Origin: Opitutaceae bacterium
Lineage (GTDB): Bacteria > Verrucomicrobiota > Verrucomicrobiia > Opitutales > Opitutaceae
Reading direction: 5' to 3'
Assembly (NCBI GenBank): GCA_016711225.1
Contig: JADJTK010000032.1
Location: forward strand, 11,048-75,047
DNA: 64,000 bases
Shown here: piece after piece, positions 47,201-56,102 of the stretch
Layout of the letters: each line of letters starts with the position of its first letter
Position numbering within the stretch: position 1 is the stretch's first letter
Notes under the pieces: generated by a model
What the model saw: only the letters and a program-made list of their open reading frames with translations
What the model was told of the DNA's origin: nothing
Database searches by the model: none
Position numbers and translations under genes: made by a program

Positions 47201-48003
47201 CGGTCGTACGAGGGCTTGCGGTCAAACTCACGCTCATCGTAGAGCGCCGCTCCATAGATCGCGAGTTTGTCTTCGATCAGTCCTTGATTGAAGGAGATGT
47301 TGCTCCGGAAGGAGCCGTATTGATCAGTGCGAAAAGCGACGCTGCCGTTGGTGCGGTTGAGTTGCGCCGACGCTGTGCTTTGATTCGCGATACCAGCGGG
47401 GCTGCCCAAACCGAAGAGCATCGAGTTGGGTCCGCGGCTGATTTCCACCGACTGCGTGTTGTAGGCATCGAAAGGTACCGCCCCGATCGACGGGTAATAG
47501 TTGACCGCCGCGCTCGGCGAGCCGAGACCGCGCACGCGGTTGGCGCCCGCCACCGTATAAGAGGCCACGCTGCTGCCCTGCGTGCCGCCGGCATTCACGT
47601 CGAGCACGCCATCGTTGCGCATGCTCTGGGTGCCGGGGGTGTACGTCAACGCACCCTCGGTGTTCACCTCGTAGCGAAAGATATCGTTGAGGTCGACCGA
47701 TGCGGTGTCCTCCAACTGCTGCTTGTTGATGATCGAAATCGAAGCGGCCAAATCGGCGAGATTGGTGCTCATGCGGCTGCCCGCGAGCGTGTTCGCCGCG
47801 TAGTAGCCCTTGTCATTCGTGGCGGTCACCTCGAACGGCGAGAGCACGACGACATCATCGTCCGCGTTGGGCGCCGAAGCGGCGGCCGCACTTGCCGCGG
47901 GTTGGGCCTGCTGCGCGAGGCCCGACGAAGTAGCGAGGAGCGCGAGCAGCGACACCCGGAGGTGGCGCCTGCACGGGCGAAGGGTTTGCTTGGGTAGGGT
48001 CAT
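44203..48003 (-). pseudogene. TonB-dependent outer-membrane receptor, interrupted by an in-frame TAG
   Basis: The start at 48003 gives a signal peptide (LRVSLLALLATSSGLAQQAQ) and the conserved DDDVVVLSPFEVTATNDKGY. A plug domain follows (SISIINKQQLEDTASVDLND, VEISRGPNSMLFGLGSPAGI), then a long 22-strand barrel ending ...RQYVLTTTFNF. An amber codon at 46681-46683 follows LQPTYQNK. The same frame then continues without shift for 75 codons to ATG 46455 and on to the C-terminus, so a single base change splits a protein of about 1266 residues. The intact receptor would import large pectin oligosaccharides with energy from TonB. Whether TAG is a real nonsense mutation or an error is open. Confidence 0.88.
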
Positions 48004-48437
48004 TTGGGTTCGGGGGTTATCGGAAAAGTCAGCTCTCGATTCCTGGGGGATGCACACCAATGCCGCAGGCCTAGTCGGGGCTTGGGGGTAGGCCCGGAGA
48101 AGGCAGCAGGATACGGGTGTTTGGTGCGATGGATGGAACCGTCCTCGGGGGTTTTAGACAATCACCCCACCATCAGACAGTCCGGACGCGGTCTACCACC
48201 AACCTCCCGGATACTCGCCGCAGCACCCCTCGCACCAGCGCGCCCGGGCCACGCAGGCCCCCCCCGGACGGTCCGAGACCAGCCCTAGTTGCCGGGGCAC
48301 GGCTGCCCCGCCAAGATTCGCCGCACTGCGCCGTCGCCAGCTTCGGCGAGGCAACCCACGCCAGCCCAAACCACCCCTTCCGTCCGACGGGCAGCCCTGT
48401 GAACGGGCCCTCGCCCCCGTACTCGCTCCCCCAGACA
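48004..48437. other. Divergent promoter region of the receptor and the PL11 operon
   Basis: This 434-base region separates the minus-strand receptor and the plus-strand esterase. It contains short palindromes (CGTCGCCAGCTTCGGCGAGG, CGGGGCACGGCTGCCCCG) but no gene. Confidence 0.45.
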
Positions 48438-49360
48438 ATGCCCTCCCTCCGCCTGCTCGCTCTGCTTCCCTTCTTGGCCAACCCGCTTGCCAACGCCCAG
48501 CCCGCCACCCTTCCGCTGTGGCCCGAGGGGTGCCCGGGGCCCGGCCGGAGGCGGGCCCTGAGCAGATCGACGCCAACGGCAAGGTGACCCACATCGCCGA
48601 GCCCACCCTCACTGTCATTGCCCCGGCCATCGATCGCCCCAACGGCACCGCCATCGTCATCTGTCCGGGCGGGGGCTACGTCGGCCTCTCCCGCCAGCGC
48701 GAGGGTTTTCAGTACGCCAATTGGCTCGCCACCCTCGGCATCACTTCGTTCGTGCTGACCAACCGCGTCGGCGACTTCGGCCACCCCGCCCCGCTGCAGG
48801 ACGTGTTGCGCGCGCTGCGCCTCGTGCGCTCCCAAGCCGCCGCCCTGCGTATCGATCCGACTCGCATTGGGGTGATGGGCAGCTCGGCCGGCGGCCACCT
48901 CGCGGCCTGCGCCGGCACGCTCTTTGACCATCCCTCCGGCAAGACCGGCGCCCCCCTCGACTCCGTCTCCGCCCGCCCCGACTTCATCCTCCTGCTGTAC
49001 CCCGTGATCACCCTCGAGGCCCCGGCCGCCCACGCCGGCTCCCGGCAGGCGCTCCTGGGGCAGAATCCCTCGCGCGACCTGGTGCAACTCCTGTCAGCTG
49101 AAAAGCAGGTCACCGCCGCCACTCCCTCCACCCTCCTCATCCACACCCAGGAGGACCAATCGGTCCCGGTGGAAAATAGTATCCTGTTTTTTCAAGCCCT
49201 CACGCGCGCCCATGTCCCGGCCGAGATGTACCTCTTCGAACACGGCGGCCATGGCATGGGCATGCGCGACCACCTTGGCACCGCCTCTGAGTGGCCGAAA
49301 CGCGCCGAGGAGTGGCTGCGCGCCCGTGGGCTGCTCACCCCGACCAAGTCCGCGCACTGA
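48438..49360 (+). pseudogene. Secreted carboxylesterase-type alpha/beta hydrolase, frameshifted
   Basis: The leader and N-terminus (MPSLRLLALLPFLANPLANA, then LPLWPEGCPG) are in one frame and the rest (RPEAGPEQIDANGKVTHIAE ... ) in another. One G is missing from the run at 48527-48530; restoring it gives the usual WPEGVPGARPEAG junction. The fold is alpha/beta hydrolase, with the oxyanion motif ICPGGGYVGLS, nucleophile GSSAGG and C-terminal FEHGGHGMG. Relatives deacetylate or demethylate plant polysaccharides. It starts the plus-strand operon, 34 bases before PL11. Confidence 0.85.
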
Positions 49361-49394
49361 GTCGATCCCGCAAGCGACCCCGGTTTTAGTCCCC

Positions 49395-51467
49395 ATGCGC
49401 CCCTCCCTCCTCGCTCTTTCGTTCCTCCTCGTGGCCCAGGCGTCCCTGCCGGCGAGTCCGGTCCCCGCAGCACCACCGATCGCCGGCACGGAGGCCGGCG
49501 CCACACCCGCCCGCGTCATGGAATATCTCGGCCGCGGCGTCGTCGCCGTGCACCAACCCGATGGCGCGGTGTTCATCTCCTGGCGCCTGCTTGGCACGGA
49601 TCAGGCGGATACTGCCTTCAATCTCTACCGCACCACCGGCGCCGGCCCCACCACCGAGACCGGCCCCTTCAGTTCGCGCCCCGACCCGGTCGCCGGCACA
49701 ATCAAGCTCAACGCCGCCCCGCTAGTCGCCGGCACGTGGTTTCTCGACCCCGGTGCCAGCCTCCAGCGCGAGACCACCTACTTCGTGCGCCCCGTGCTCG
49801 CCGGCCAGGAGGGCGCGCCGAGCACCGCCTTCACCCTGCGAGCCGATACCCCGCCCCAGCCTTACCTCTCAATTCCACTCCAGACTCCGGTCGGCTACAC
49901 CCCCGGCGACGCCTCCGCCGGCGACCTCGATGGTGACGGCGAATACGAGATCGTCCTCAAACAGGAACAACGCCCGCTCGACAACTCGCGCGCCGGCACA
50001 ACCGGCGACACCCTCCTCCAGGCCTACAAGCTCGACGGTCGCCTGCTCTGGACCATCCACCTCGGCAGGAACATCCGCGAAGGTGCGCACTACACCCAGT
50101 TCATGGTCTACGATCTCGAGGGCGATGGCTGTGCCGAGGTCGCCTGCAAGACCGCCGACGGCACCACCGACGGCACCGGCACGGTCATCGGAGATCCCGC
50201 CGCCGATTGGCGCCAGCCCGACTCCGCCACCGTCGCCACCAGCGATGCCAGCGGAGCCACCACCACGACCGCCGGCCTGGTCGCCCGCCTCGAAGGCCGT
50301 ATCCTGAGTGGCCCCGAATACCTCACCGTCTTCGCCGGACGCACCGGCGCCGCCCTCGCTACAGTGCCCTACGAACCCGGCCGCCATCCCGACACCCAGA
50401 CCCCTTCCACCGAGCAGATGAAGGAAGTCTGGGGCGAAGGCTACGGCAACCGCTCGGAGCGTTACCTGGCCTGCGTCGCCTACCTCGACGGCGAACACCC
50501 CAGCCTCGTCATGTGCCGCGGTTACTACACCCGTGCCGTCCTCGCCGCCTGGGATTGGCGCGACGGCCAGCTCACCCGCCGTTGGCTTTTCGACAGCGAT
50601 GCTTTCGCGGCCAACCGGGCCTACCGCGGCCAGGGCAACCACAGCCTCTCGGTGGCCGACGTCGATGACGACGGCCGCGACGAGATCGTCTACGGCGCCG
50701 CCGTGATCGACGACGACGGCAGCGGTCTCTACTCCACCGGTTGGGGCCACGGCGACGCCCTGCACGTGGGCGACCTGGTACCCGAAAATCCGGGTCTCGA
50801 GATCTTTGACATCCAGGAGCGCTTCGACCAGCAGGGCCTGAGCCTGCGCGACGCACGCACCGGCCGACCGCTCTTCGCCATCCCCTCGGTCAAAGCCGAC
50901 GCGTCCGGCGGCGACAAAGGCGAAGGCCCTGGTCGCGGTAACGCGTTCAACATCGACCCGCGATTCCCCGGCGCCGAGTGTTGGGCCGCCGGCTCCGGGA
51001 TGGACGGCCTCTATACCGCCCAGGGCGAACGCTTTCTTGAACACCGCCCCCGCGGCTTCCCAACCAACTTCGGCCTCCTCTGGGACGGCGACCTGCTTCA
51101 CGAACTGCTCGACCAGAATCGCATCGTGAAGTGGAACTGGCGGAACGGGGCAGTCGACCCACTGCTCATCGCCCACAGTTGCATCGCCAACAACAGCACC
51201 AAGGCCACGCCCGCCCTCAGCGCCGACCTCCTGGGAGATTGGCGCGAGGAAGTCCTCTGGCGCACCCGCGACAACCGGGAGTTGCGCCTCTATACTTCAA
51301 CGATCCCAACGCCGTACCGCCTCGTCACGCTCATGCACGACGCCGTCTACCGCCTAGCCGTCGCGTGGCAGAATACCGCCTACAATCAACCGCCGCATCC
51401 AAGCTTCTACCTCGACGAGTCCGCCCCGCTCCCACCGCGCCCGGCGATCCGTGTTGCGAATCCATAG
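49395..51467 (+). CDS. PL11-family rhamnogalacturonan lyase
   Basis: The start at 49395 gives MRPSLLALSFLLVAQA, a signal peptide cut probably after AQA (690 aa). The mature part matches the eight-bladed propeller of polysaccharide lyase 11: MEYLGRGVVAVHQPDGAVFI, YTPGDASAGDLDGDGEYEIV, AHYTQFMVYDLEGDG and many calcium-type DxDGDG loops. It cleaves the RG-I backbone by elimination, outside or in the periplasm. Residues about 13-36 are encoded by a full family A palindromic element. It is the second gene of the plus-strand operon. Confidence 0.92.
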   Translation: MRPSLLALSFLLVAQASLPASPVPAAPPIAGTEAGATPARVMEYLGRGVVAVHQPDGAVFISWRLLGTDQADTAFNLYRTTGAGPTTETGPFSSRPDPVAGTIKLNAAPLVAGTWFLDPGASLQRETTYFVRPVLAGQEGAPSTAFTLRADTPPQPYLSIPLQTPVGYTPGDASAGDLDGDGEYEIVLKQEQRPLDNSRAGTTGDTLLQAYKLDGRLLWTIHLGRNIREGAHYTQFMVYDLEGDGCAEVACKTADGTTDGTGTVIGDPAADWRQPDSATVATSDASGATTTTAGLVARLEGRILSGPEYLTVFAGRTGAALATVPYEPGRHPDTQTPSTEQMKEVWGEGYGNRSERYLACVAYLDGEHPSLVMCRGYYTRAVLAAWDWRDGQLTRRWLFDSDAFAANRAYRGQGNHSLSVADVDDDGRDEIVYGAAVIDDDGSGLYSTGWGHGDALHVGDLVPENPGLEIFDIQERFDQQGLSLRDARTGRPLFAIPSVKADASGGDKGEGPGRGNAFNIDPRFPGAECWAAGSGMDGLYTAQGERFLEHRPRGFPTNFGLLWDGDLLHELLDQNRIVKWNWRNGAVDPLLIAHSCIANNSTKATPALSADLLGDWREEVLWRTRDNRELRLYTSTIPTPYRLVTLMHDAVYRLAVAWQNTAYNQPPHPSFYLDESAPLPPRPAIRVANP
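49431..49504 (+). repeat. Family A palindromic element, full copy, in frame in PL11
   Basis: Arms at 49431-49454 and 49481-49504. In frame it encodes VAQASLPA, spacer residues, then AGTEAGAT, starting directly after the hydrophobic core of the signal peptide. Confidence 0.85.
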
Positions 51468-51600
51468 CCCCGGGGTACGGAGGAATGGGCTCTCCGCCCG
51501 CCTCCTCCCCTCCGCCCGGTGGCGCGGGCTTCCGCCACGTGAGTCCCACAAACGCGAGAGCCGCCCAACCGAGAATCGGCAATCTCAAACCAAAGATTCT

Positions 51601-53379
51601 ATGCCCCCCGCAGGCCGCTCTGTCCTCTCGCCCTTACTCCTGCCCCTCGCCTTTGCCACCACCCTCGCCGCCGCCTCCTTCGCCGTGGCGCAGGCGTCCC
51701 TGCCTGCGATCCCCGCGACGGCTGCCGCCCCCTGGGTGCCGGATCGCGGCGACGGCACCTACCAGAACCCCGTCCTCTTCGCCGACTACTCCGACCCCGA
51801 CGCCATCCGTGTGGGCGACGACTACTACCTGATCTCCTCCAGCTTTCTCGCCGCCCCCGGCCTGCCGATCCTTCACTCGAAGGACTTGGTCAACTGGACG
51901 ATCATCAACCACGTCTTCGCGCAGCAACCACCCGTTGAGTACTTCTCGCGCCCGCGTCACGGCCAGGGCGTGTGGGCGCCGGCCCTGCGCCACCACGACG
52001 GCAAATTCTGGATCTTCTATCCGGATCCCGACTTCGGAATCTACGTCACCACCGCCGCCGATCCCGCCGGCACCTGGTCCCAGCCTGTCCTCTGCAAGTC
52101 CGGCAAGGGCCTGATCGATCCGTGCCCGTTCTGGGATGACGACGGGCGGCTTTACCTCATCCACGGCTGGGCCAAGAGTCGCTCCGGCATCTCCAACCTC
52201 CTCACGCTGCACGAGCTCAGTGCCGACGGCACCCACGTCCTTGATGCCGGCCAGCACCTCGAAACCGTCGACGACCGGACAAACGACGTTGGCCATGTCA
52301 TCATCGACGCTAACAAGCTGCCGGGCTGGAAAACACTCGAGGGTCCGAAGCTCTACAAACGCGGCGGCTGGTACTACGTCTTCGCCCCCGCCGGCGGCGT
52401 CGCCACCGGCTACCAGGCCGTCTTCCGCTCGAAGCAGCTCTACGGTCCCTACGAAGCGCGCAACGTGCTCGACCAGGGCACCACCGCCATCAACGGCCCC
52501 CACCAGGGCGCCTGGGTCGACACCCCGGCCGGCGAGGACTGGTTCCTCCACTTCCAGGATCGCGGCGCCTTCGGCCGCGTCGTGCATCTCCAGCCCATGG
52601 TCTGGCGCGACGACTGGCCCGTGATCGGCGCCGATCCCGACGGCGATGGCAAAGGCGAGCCCGTGCTCATCGCCCAGAAGCCGAACGTTTCCTCCCCAGC
52701 CATGGCGCAGGCGTCCCTGCCTGCGGTCTCCAGCTTCGCAGCACCCCAGACCTCCGACGAGTTCACCTCACCGGCGCTCGGTCTCCAGTGGCAATGGAAC
52801 GCCAACCCACGTCCTGCCTGGGCCTCGCTCACCGCACGCCCTGGCTTCCTGCGCCTGGCCAGCCTGCCCGCCCCCGCCACCCGTAACGACGGCTCGCCGT
52901 CGCCGCAGAGCATTTACGACGCGCCCAACTTCCTCCTGCAGAAGTTCAGCGCCCCCGCGTTCACCGCCACCACCGTGCTCGAGTTCGCCCCGGCTGCCGA
53001 CAGCGAGACGGCCGGCCTCGTTGTCTTCGGCTACAACTACGCGGTGCTCGGCCTGCGCCGCAGCGGCGTCCAGACCCGGCTCGTACTCCGCGTGAACCTC
53101 GACGCCAACCAGCCCGGCCAGCAGGAGCGCGAACTCGCCAGCCTTCCCGCGCCCGGCGGCCCGGTGTACCTGCGCGTCGACGTCGACACCACAGCGCTCT
53201 GCCGTTTCGCCTACAGCTTCGACAACCGCACGTTCACCGCGGTCGGCGAGCCCTTCCAGGCTACCGTCGATCGTTGGATCGGCGCCAAGTTCGGGCTGAT
53301 TGCGATCGCCGCCCCCTCCGCCCTCGCGACCGGCCATGCCGACTTTAACTGGTTCCACGTCACCCCGCCCGCTCCGTGA
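51601..53379 (+). CDS. Secreted GH43-family enzyme with C-terminal beta-sandwich
   Basis: The start at 51601 gives MPPAGRSVLSPLLLPLAFAT and a signal peptide ending near AVAQA (592 aa). The GH43 propeller carries the base Asp about 65 in FADYSDPDAIRVGDDYYLIS and a typical WAPALRHHDGKFWIFY. A linker leads to a C-terminal concanavalin-like beta-sandwich (residues about 380-590). The likely activity is arabinofuranosidase or xylosidase/galactosidase on pectic side chains. Family A half-elements encode the signal-peptide end (VAQASLPA, 51685) and the inter-domain linker (MAQASLPA, 52702). Confidence 0.9.
   Translation: MPPAGRSVLSPLLLPLAFATTLAAASFAVAQASLPAIPATAAAPWVPDRGDGTYQNPVLFADYSDPDAIRVGDDYYLISSSFLAAPGLPILHSKDLVNWTIINHVFAQQPPVEYFSRPRHGQGVWAPALRHHDGKFWIFYPDPDFGIYVTTAADPAGTWSQPVLCKSGKGLIDPCPFWDDDGRLYLIHGWAKSRSGISNLLTLHELSADGTHVLDAGQHLETVDDRTNDVGHVIIDANKLPGWKTLEGPKLYKRGGWYYVFAPAGGVATGYQAVFRSKQLYGPYEARNVLDQGTTAINGPHQGAWVDTPAGEDWFLHFQDRGAFGRVVHLQPMVWRDDWPVIGADPDGDGKGEPVLIAQKPNVSSPAMAQASLPAVSSFAAPQTSDEFTSPALGLQWQWNANPRPAWASLTARPGFLRLASLPAPATRNDGSPSPQSIYDAPNFLLQKFSAPAFTATTVLEFAPAADSETAGLVVFGYNYAVLGLRRSGVQTRLVLRVNLDANQPGQQERELASLPAPGGPVYLRVDVDTTALCRFAYSFDNRTFTAVGEPFQATVDRWIGAKFGLIAIAAPSALATGHADFNWFHVTPPAP
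51685..51708 (+). repeat. Family A left-arm element at the GH43 signal-peptide end
   Basis: GTGGCGCAGGCGTCCCTGCC followed by TGCG; no right arm follows. It encodes VAQASLPA. Confidence 0.8.
52702..52725 (+). repeat. Family A left-arm element in the GH43 linker
   Basis: ATGGCGCAGGCGTCCCTGCC followed by TGCG, with spacer-like sequence (CTCCAGCTTCGCAGCACC) after it. It encodes MAQASLPA exactly between the catalytic propeller and the beta-sandwich. Confidence 0.8.
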
Positions 53380-53729
53380 TCCGCGGTCGTCCGCCGCATA
53401 ACCCGAAATGATTTCGAGACCGCTCGGATCGCCACTTGCCTGAACGCCGATCCCCCCAGTAGGTCCGGTCTCCGACCGGACACCCTCGCCTCCAGAACTC
53501 GCCCGCTCACGCCGCTCCTCCTGTCCAAATCCGCAGCGACCGGTCAAAGACCGGCCCTACGCCCTCTCGGAACGCTGAACTCCAGCTTAGCCCTTCAGCG
53601 TTCAGTGTCTGGAGTTCGAGGACCGCGGAGCGGTTGCCCTCAGCCCCCGCCGCACGGGAATAGTGTCCAAGCGGCAACCTCTCCGATTGCGCCCCCGGCC
53701 TGCGAACAACCAGTCTCCGCTTTTCCTCC
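53380..53729. other. Repeat-bearing gap inside the plus-strand enzyme cluster
   Basis: The 350-base gap holds a family B inverted pair (53459-53560) and a further inverted repeat, GAACGCTGAA near 53570 with TTCAGCGTTC near 53600. No gene is supported. These hairpins may reduce transcription into the GH2 gene. Confidence 0.5.
53459..53560. repeat. Family B inverted pair
   Basis: Left arm GTAGGTCCGGTCTCCGACCG, right arm GGTCAAAGACCGGCCCTAC, separated by about 54 bases. The same arrangement occurs at 57934-58039. Confidence 0.75.
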
Positions 53730-56072
53730 ATGTCACCTCTCCTCCGCTCCCTCCTCGCCCTCCTGTTGGCCGGCCTGACCAGTGGCCTCAGCGCGGCCAC
53801 CACCGATTTCAGCACCGACTGGCGCTTCCATTTGGGTGATGCCCCCGGGGCCGAGGCTCCCGGCTTTGCCGAAGCCGCTTGGGAGCGTGTCGCCGCTCCG
53901 CACACCGCCCGACTCGAGGCGCGTGTCACCGATCACGAAGCCAAGCAGCAGTGGGAGGGCGTCTGTTGGTATCGGAAAACTTTCAACCTCCCGTCCACCG
54001 CTGCCGGCCAGGTGGTGCTGCTACGTTTCGAAGGCGCGATGAACGTCACCGAGGTTTTCGTGAACGGCCAAAAGCTCGCGACCAGCATCGACGGTTACAC
54101 GCCATTCGTTGTTGATCTCACCGAGGTCGCCAAGCGCATCCAGCCCATCACCGTCGCCCTGCGCCTGGACAACCGCGCCACCGAGGTCACCGGGCCCAAG
54201 CCCCTGCCGGTCCTCGACTTTCACCTCTACCACGGTCTCTACCGCACGGTGGCGTTGATCATCAAACCCACCCTTCACATCACCGACGAGATCCTCGAGT
54301 CCAAGCCAGCCTCCGGCGGCGTGTTCGTCACCTACCCACAGGTCTCCGCTGCGACCGCCACCGTGTCCGCACAGGTCCATGTCCGCAACCGTACCGACAC
54401 AGCCGCCACCTTCACCCTCGTGACCTCCCTGCGCAGTCTCGACGGCAAGGAAGTCGCCCACCACAAGGAGTCCGAGCTCCGGCTCGCCGCCGGCGAGGAC
54501 CGCGCATTCACCTCGCTTCTCAAGGTGCGCCATCCCCGGTTGTGGAGCCCACGGTCGCCGACGCTCCACGATCTCGAAGTTTCGCTGCTCTCGGGCGGCC
54601 AGCTCATCGACTCCCGGCACGAACGCATCGGCATCCGCCGCTTCGAGCTCGGCCAGGGCGGCCTCCTCCTCAACGGCGAGAAACTCTTCCTGCGCGGCGT
54701 GAACCGCCACCAGGAGTATCCGTACATTGGCAACGCTGTGCCGGCCCGCGCCCAATACCGCGACGCCCTCAAGATCAAGCAGGCCGGCTTCGACTGCATC
54801 CGCCTTTCCCACTACCCGCAGAGTCCCGATTTCCTGGCGGCCTGCGACGAACTCGGCCTCGTCACCATCGACGGCATCCTCGGCTGGCAGTACAACGCGA
54901 GCACCCCGGCGTTCGTGGCGAACCGCCTCGCCTCCGCCCGCGCGCTCGTGCGCCGCGACCGCAACCACCCCAGCGCCCTTCTCTGGGAGCTCTGTCTCAA
55001 CGAATCCAGCATGGCTCCCGCGTTCGTCGCCGCCCTCCACGCCGCCGGCCACGAGGAATACCCCGGCGACCAGATGGCCACCGTCGGATGGCTGCAGGGC
55101 TACGACGTCCAGCTCACCGCCCGCCAGCATGGCAGCACCAAGCAGTTCCACGGCGCCACCTTCCCCTGTTTCGTCAGCGAGTACGGAGACTGGGAGTACT
55201 ACGCCGGCAATGCCGGCCTCAATCAGGAGGCGTGGGGCAACCTCAAGCAGGCCGAGCGCACCTCCCGCCAGTCGCGCGGCGACGGCGAAGTGCGCCTGCT
55301 CCAACAAGCGACCAACCTCCAGGAGGCGCACAACGAGAACCGCGGCACCCAGGCCTTCGGCGACGGCTATTGGGTCATGTACGACTACAACCGCGGCTAC
55401 GCCTCCGACCTCGAGACCTCCGGGATCATGGATCTCTTCCGCCTGCCCAAGTTCAGCCACGCCTTCTTCCAGTCGCAGCGCGATCCGCGGGAAGTACTGC
55501 CCGACCTCGCCGGCGGCCCGATGGTGTTCGCGGCCACCTACTGGACCGACCAGTCGCCGCTCGCGGTGCGCGTATTCAGCAACTGCGATGAGGTCGAGCT
55601 GCGCCTCAACGGCGAAAGCCTCGGACGCCAGAAGCCCGACCAGGACCGCAACTCCACCTACTTGGCGCATCCGCCCTTCACTTTCAAGATCGGGCGCTTC
55701 AAGCCCGGCGTGCTCGAGGCCGTCGCGTATCTGGACCGTAAAGCCGTCGCGCGGCACCGGGTGCAGACTCCCGGCACCGCCGAGCGGCTCGCGCTCGCGC
55801 CCGACCTCTCCGGTCGTCCCCTCGCCGCCGGCGGCGACCTGGTCTTCATCTACGCCCGCATCGTCGATACCGAAGGCACCGTGGTCCCCGGCGCCTCCCG
55901 GGCCGTGCGGTTCTCGGTCGAGGGCGACGCCCAGCTCATCGGCGACAACCCCGCAACTGCCGAGGCCGGCATCGCGACCATCTTGCTCAAAACCGGTCCC
56001 CAGGGCGGCACGATCCGGCTGAAGGCCGCAGCCGGCGCCCTGCAGGGCCAACTCAAACTCAAGACCGACTAG
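53730..56072 (+). CDS. Secreted GH2-family glycosidase
   Basis: The 780-residue protein has a signal peptide (LLRSLLALLLAGLTSGLSA), the GH2 sugar-binding domain (FSTDWRFHLGDAPGAEAPGF, CWYRKTFNLP), an immunoglobulin-like domain and a TIM barrel. The acid/base is Glu about 425 in LWELCLNESSM and the nucleophile Glu about 484 in FVSEYGDWEY. C-terminal domains (residues 600-780) are typical of secreted Bacteroidetes/Verrucomicrobia GH2 enzymes. Beta-galactosidase or beta-glucuronidase activity on pectin side chains is likely. Its stop codon is in the same frame as the GH28 that follows 30 bases later. Confidence 0.9.
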   Translation: MSPLLRSLLALLLAGLTSGLSAATTDFSTDWRFHLGDAPGAEAPGFAEAAWERVAAPHTARLEARVTDHEAKQQWEGVCWYRKTFNLPSTAAGQVVLLRFEGAMNVTEVFVNGQKLATSIDGYTPFVVDLTEVAKRIQPITVALRLDNRATEVTGPKPLPVLDFHLYHGLYRTVALIIKPTLHITDEILESKPASGGVFVTYPQVSAATATVSAQVHVRNRTDTAATFTLVTSLRSLDGKEVAHHKESELRLAAGEDRAFTSLLKVRHPRLWSPRSPTLHDLEVSLLSGGQLIDSRHERIGIRRFELGQGGLLLNGEKLFLRGVNRHQEYPYIGNAVPARAQYRDALKIKQAGFDCIRLSHYPQSPDFLAACDELGLVTIDGILGWQYNASTPAFVANRLASARALVRRDRNHPSALLWELCLNESSMAPAFVAALHAAGHEEYPGDQMATVGWLQGYDVQLTARQHGSTKQFHGATFPCFVSEYGDWEYYAGNAGLNQEAWGNLKQAERTSRQSRGDGEVRLLQQATNLQEAHNENRGTQAFGDGYWVMYDYNRGYASDLETSGIMDLFRLPKFSHAFFQSQRDPREVLPDLAGGPMVFAATYWTDQSPLAVRVFSNCDEVELRLNGESLGRQKPDQDRNSTYLAHPPFTFKIGRFKPGVLEAVAYLDRKAVARHRVQTPGTAERLALAPDLSGRPLAAGGDLVFIYARIVDTEGTVVPGASRAVRFSVEGDAQLIGDNPATAEAGIATILLKTGPQGGTIRLKAAAGALQGQLKLKTD

Positions 56073-56102
56073 TTCTGCCTTCTTCGTTCTGCCTTCCTTC
56101 CC

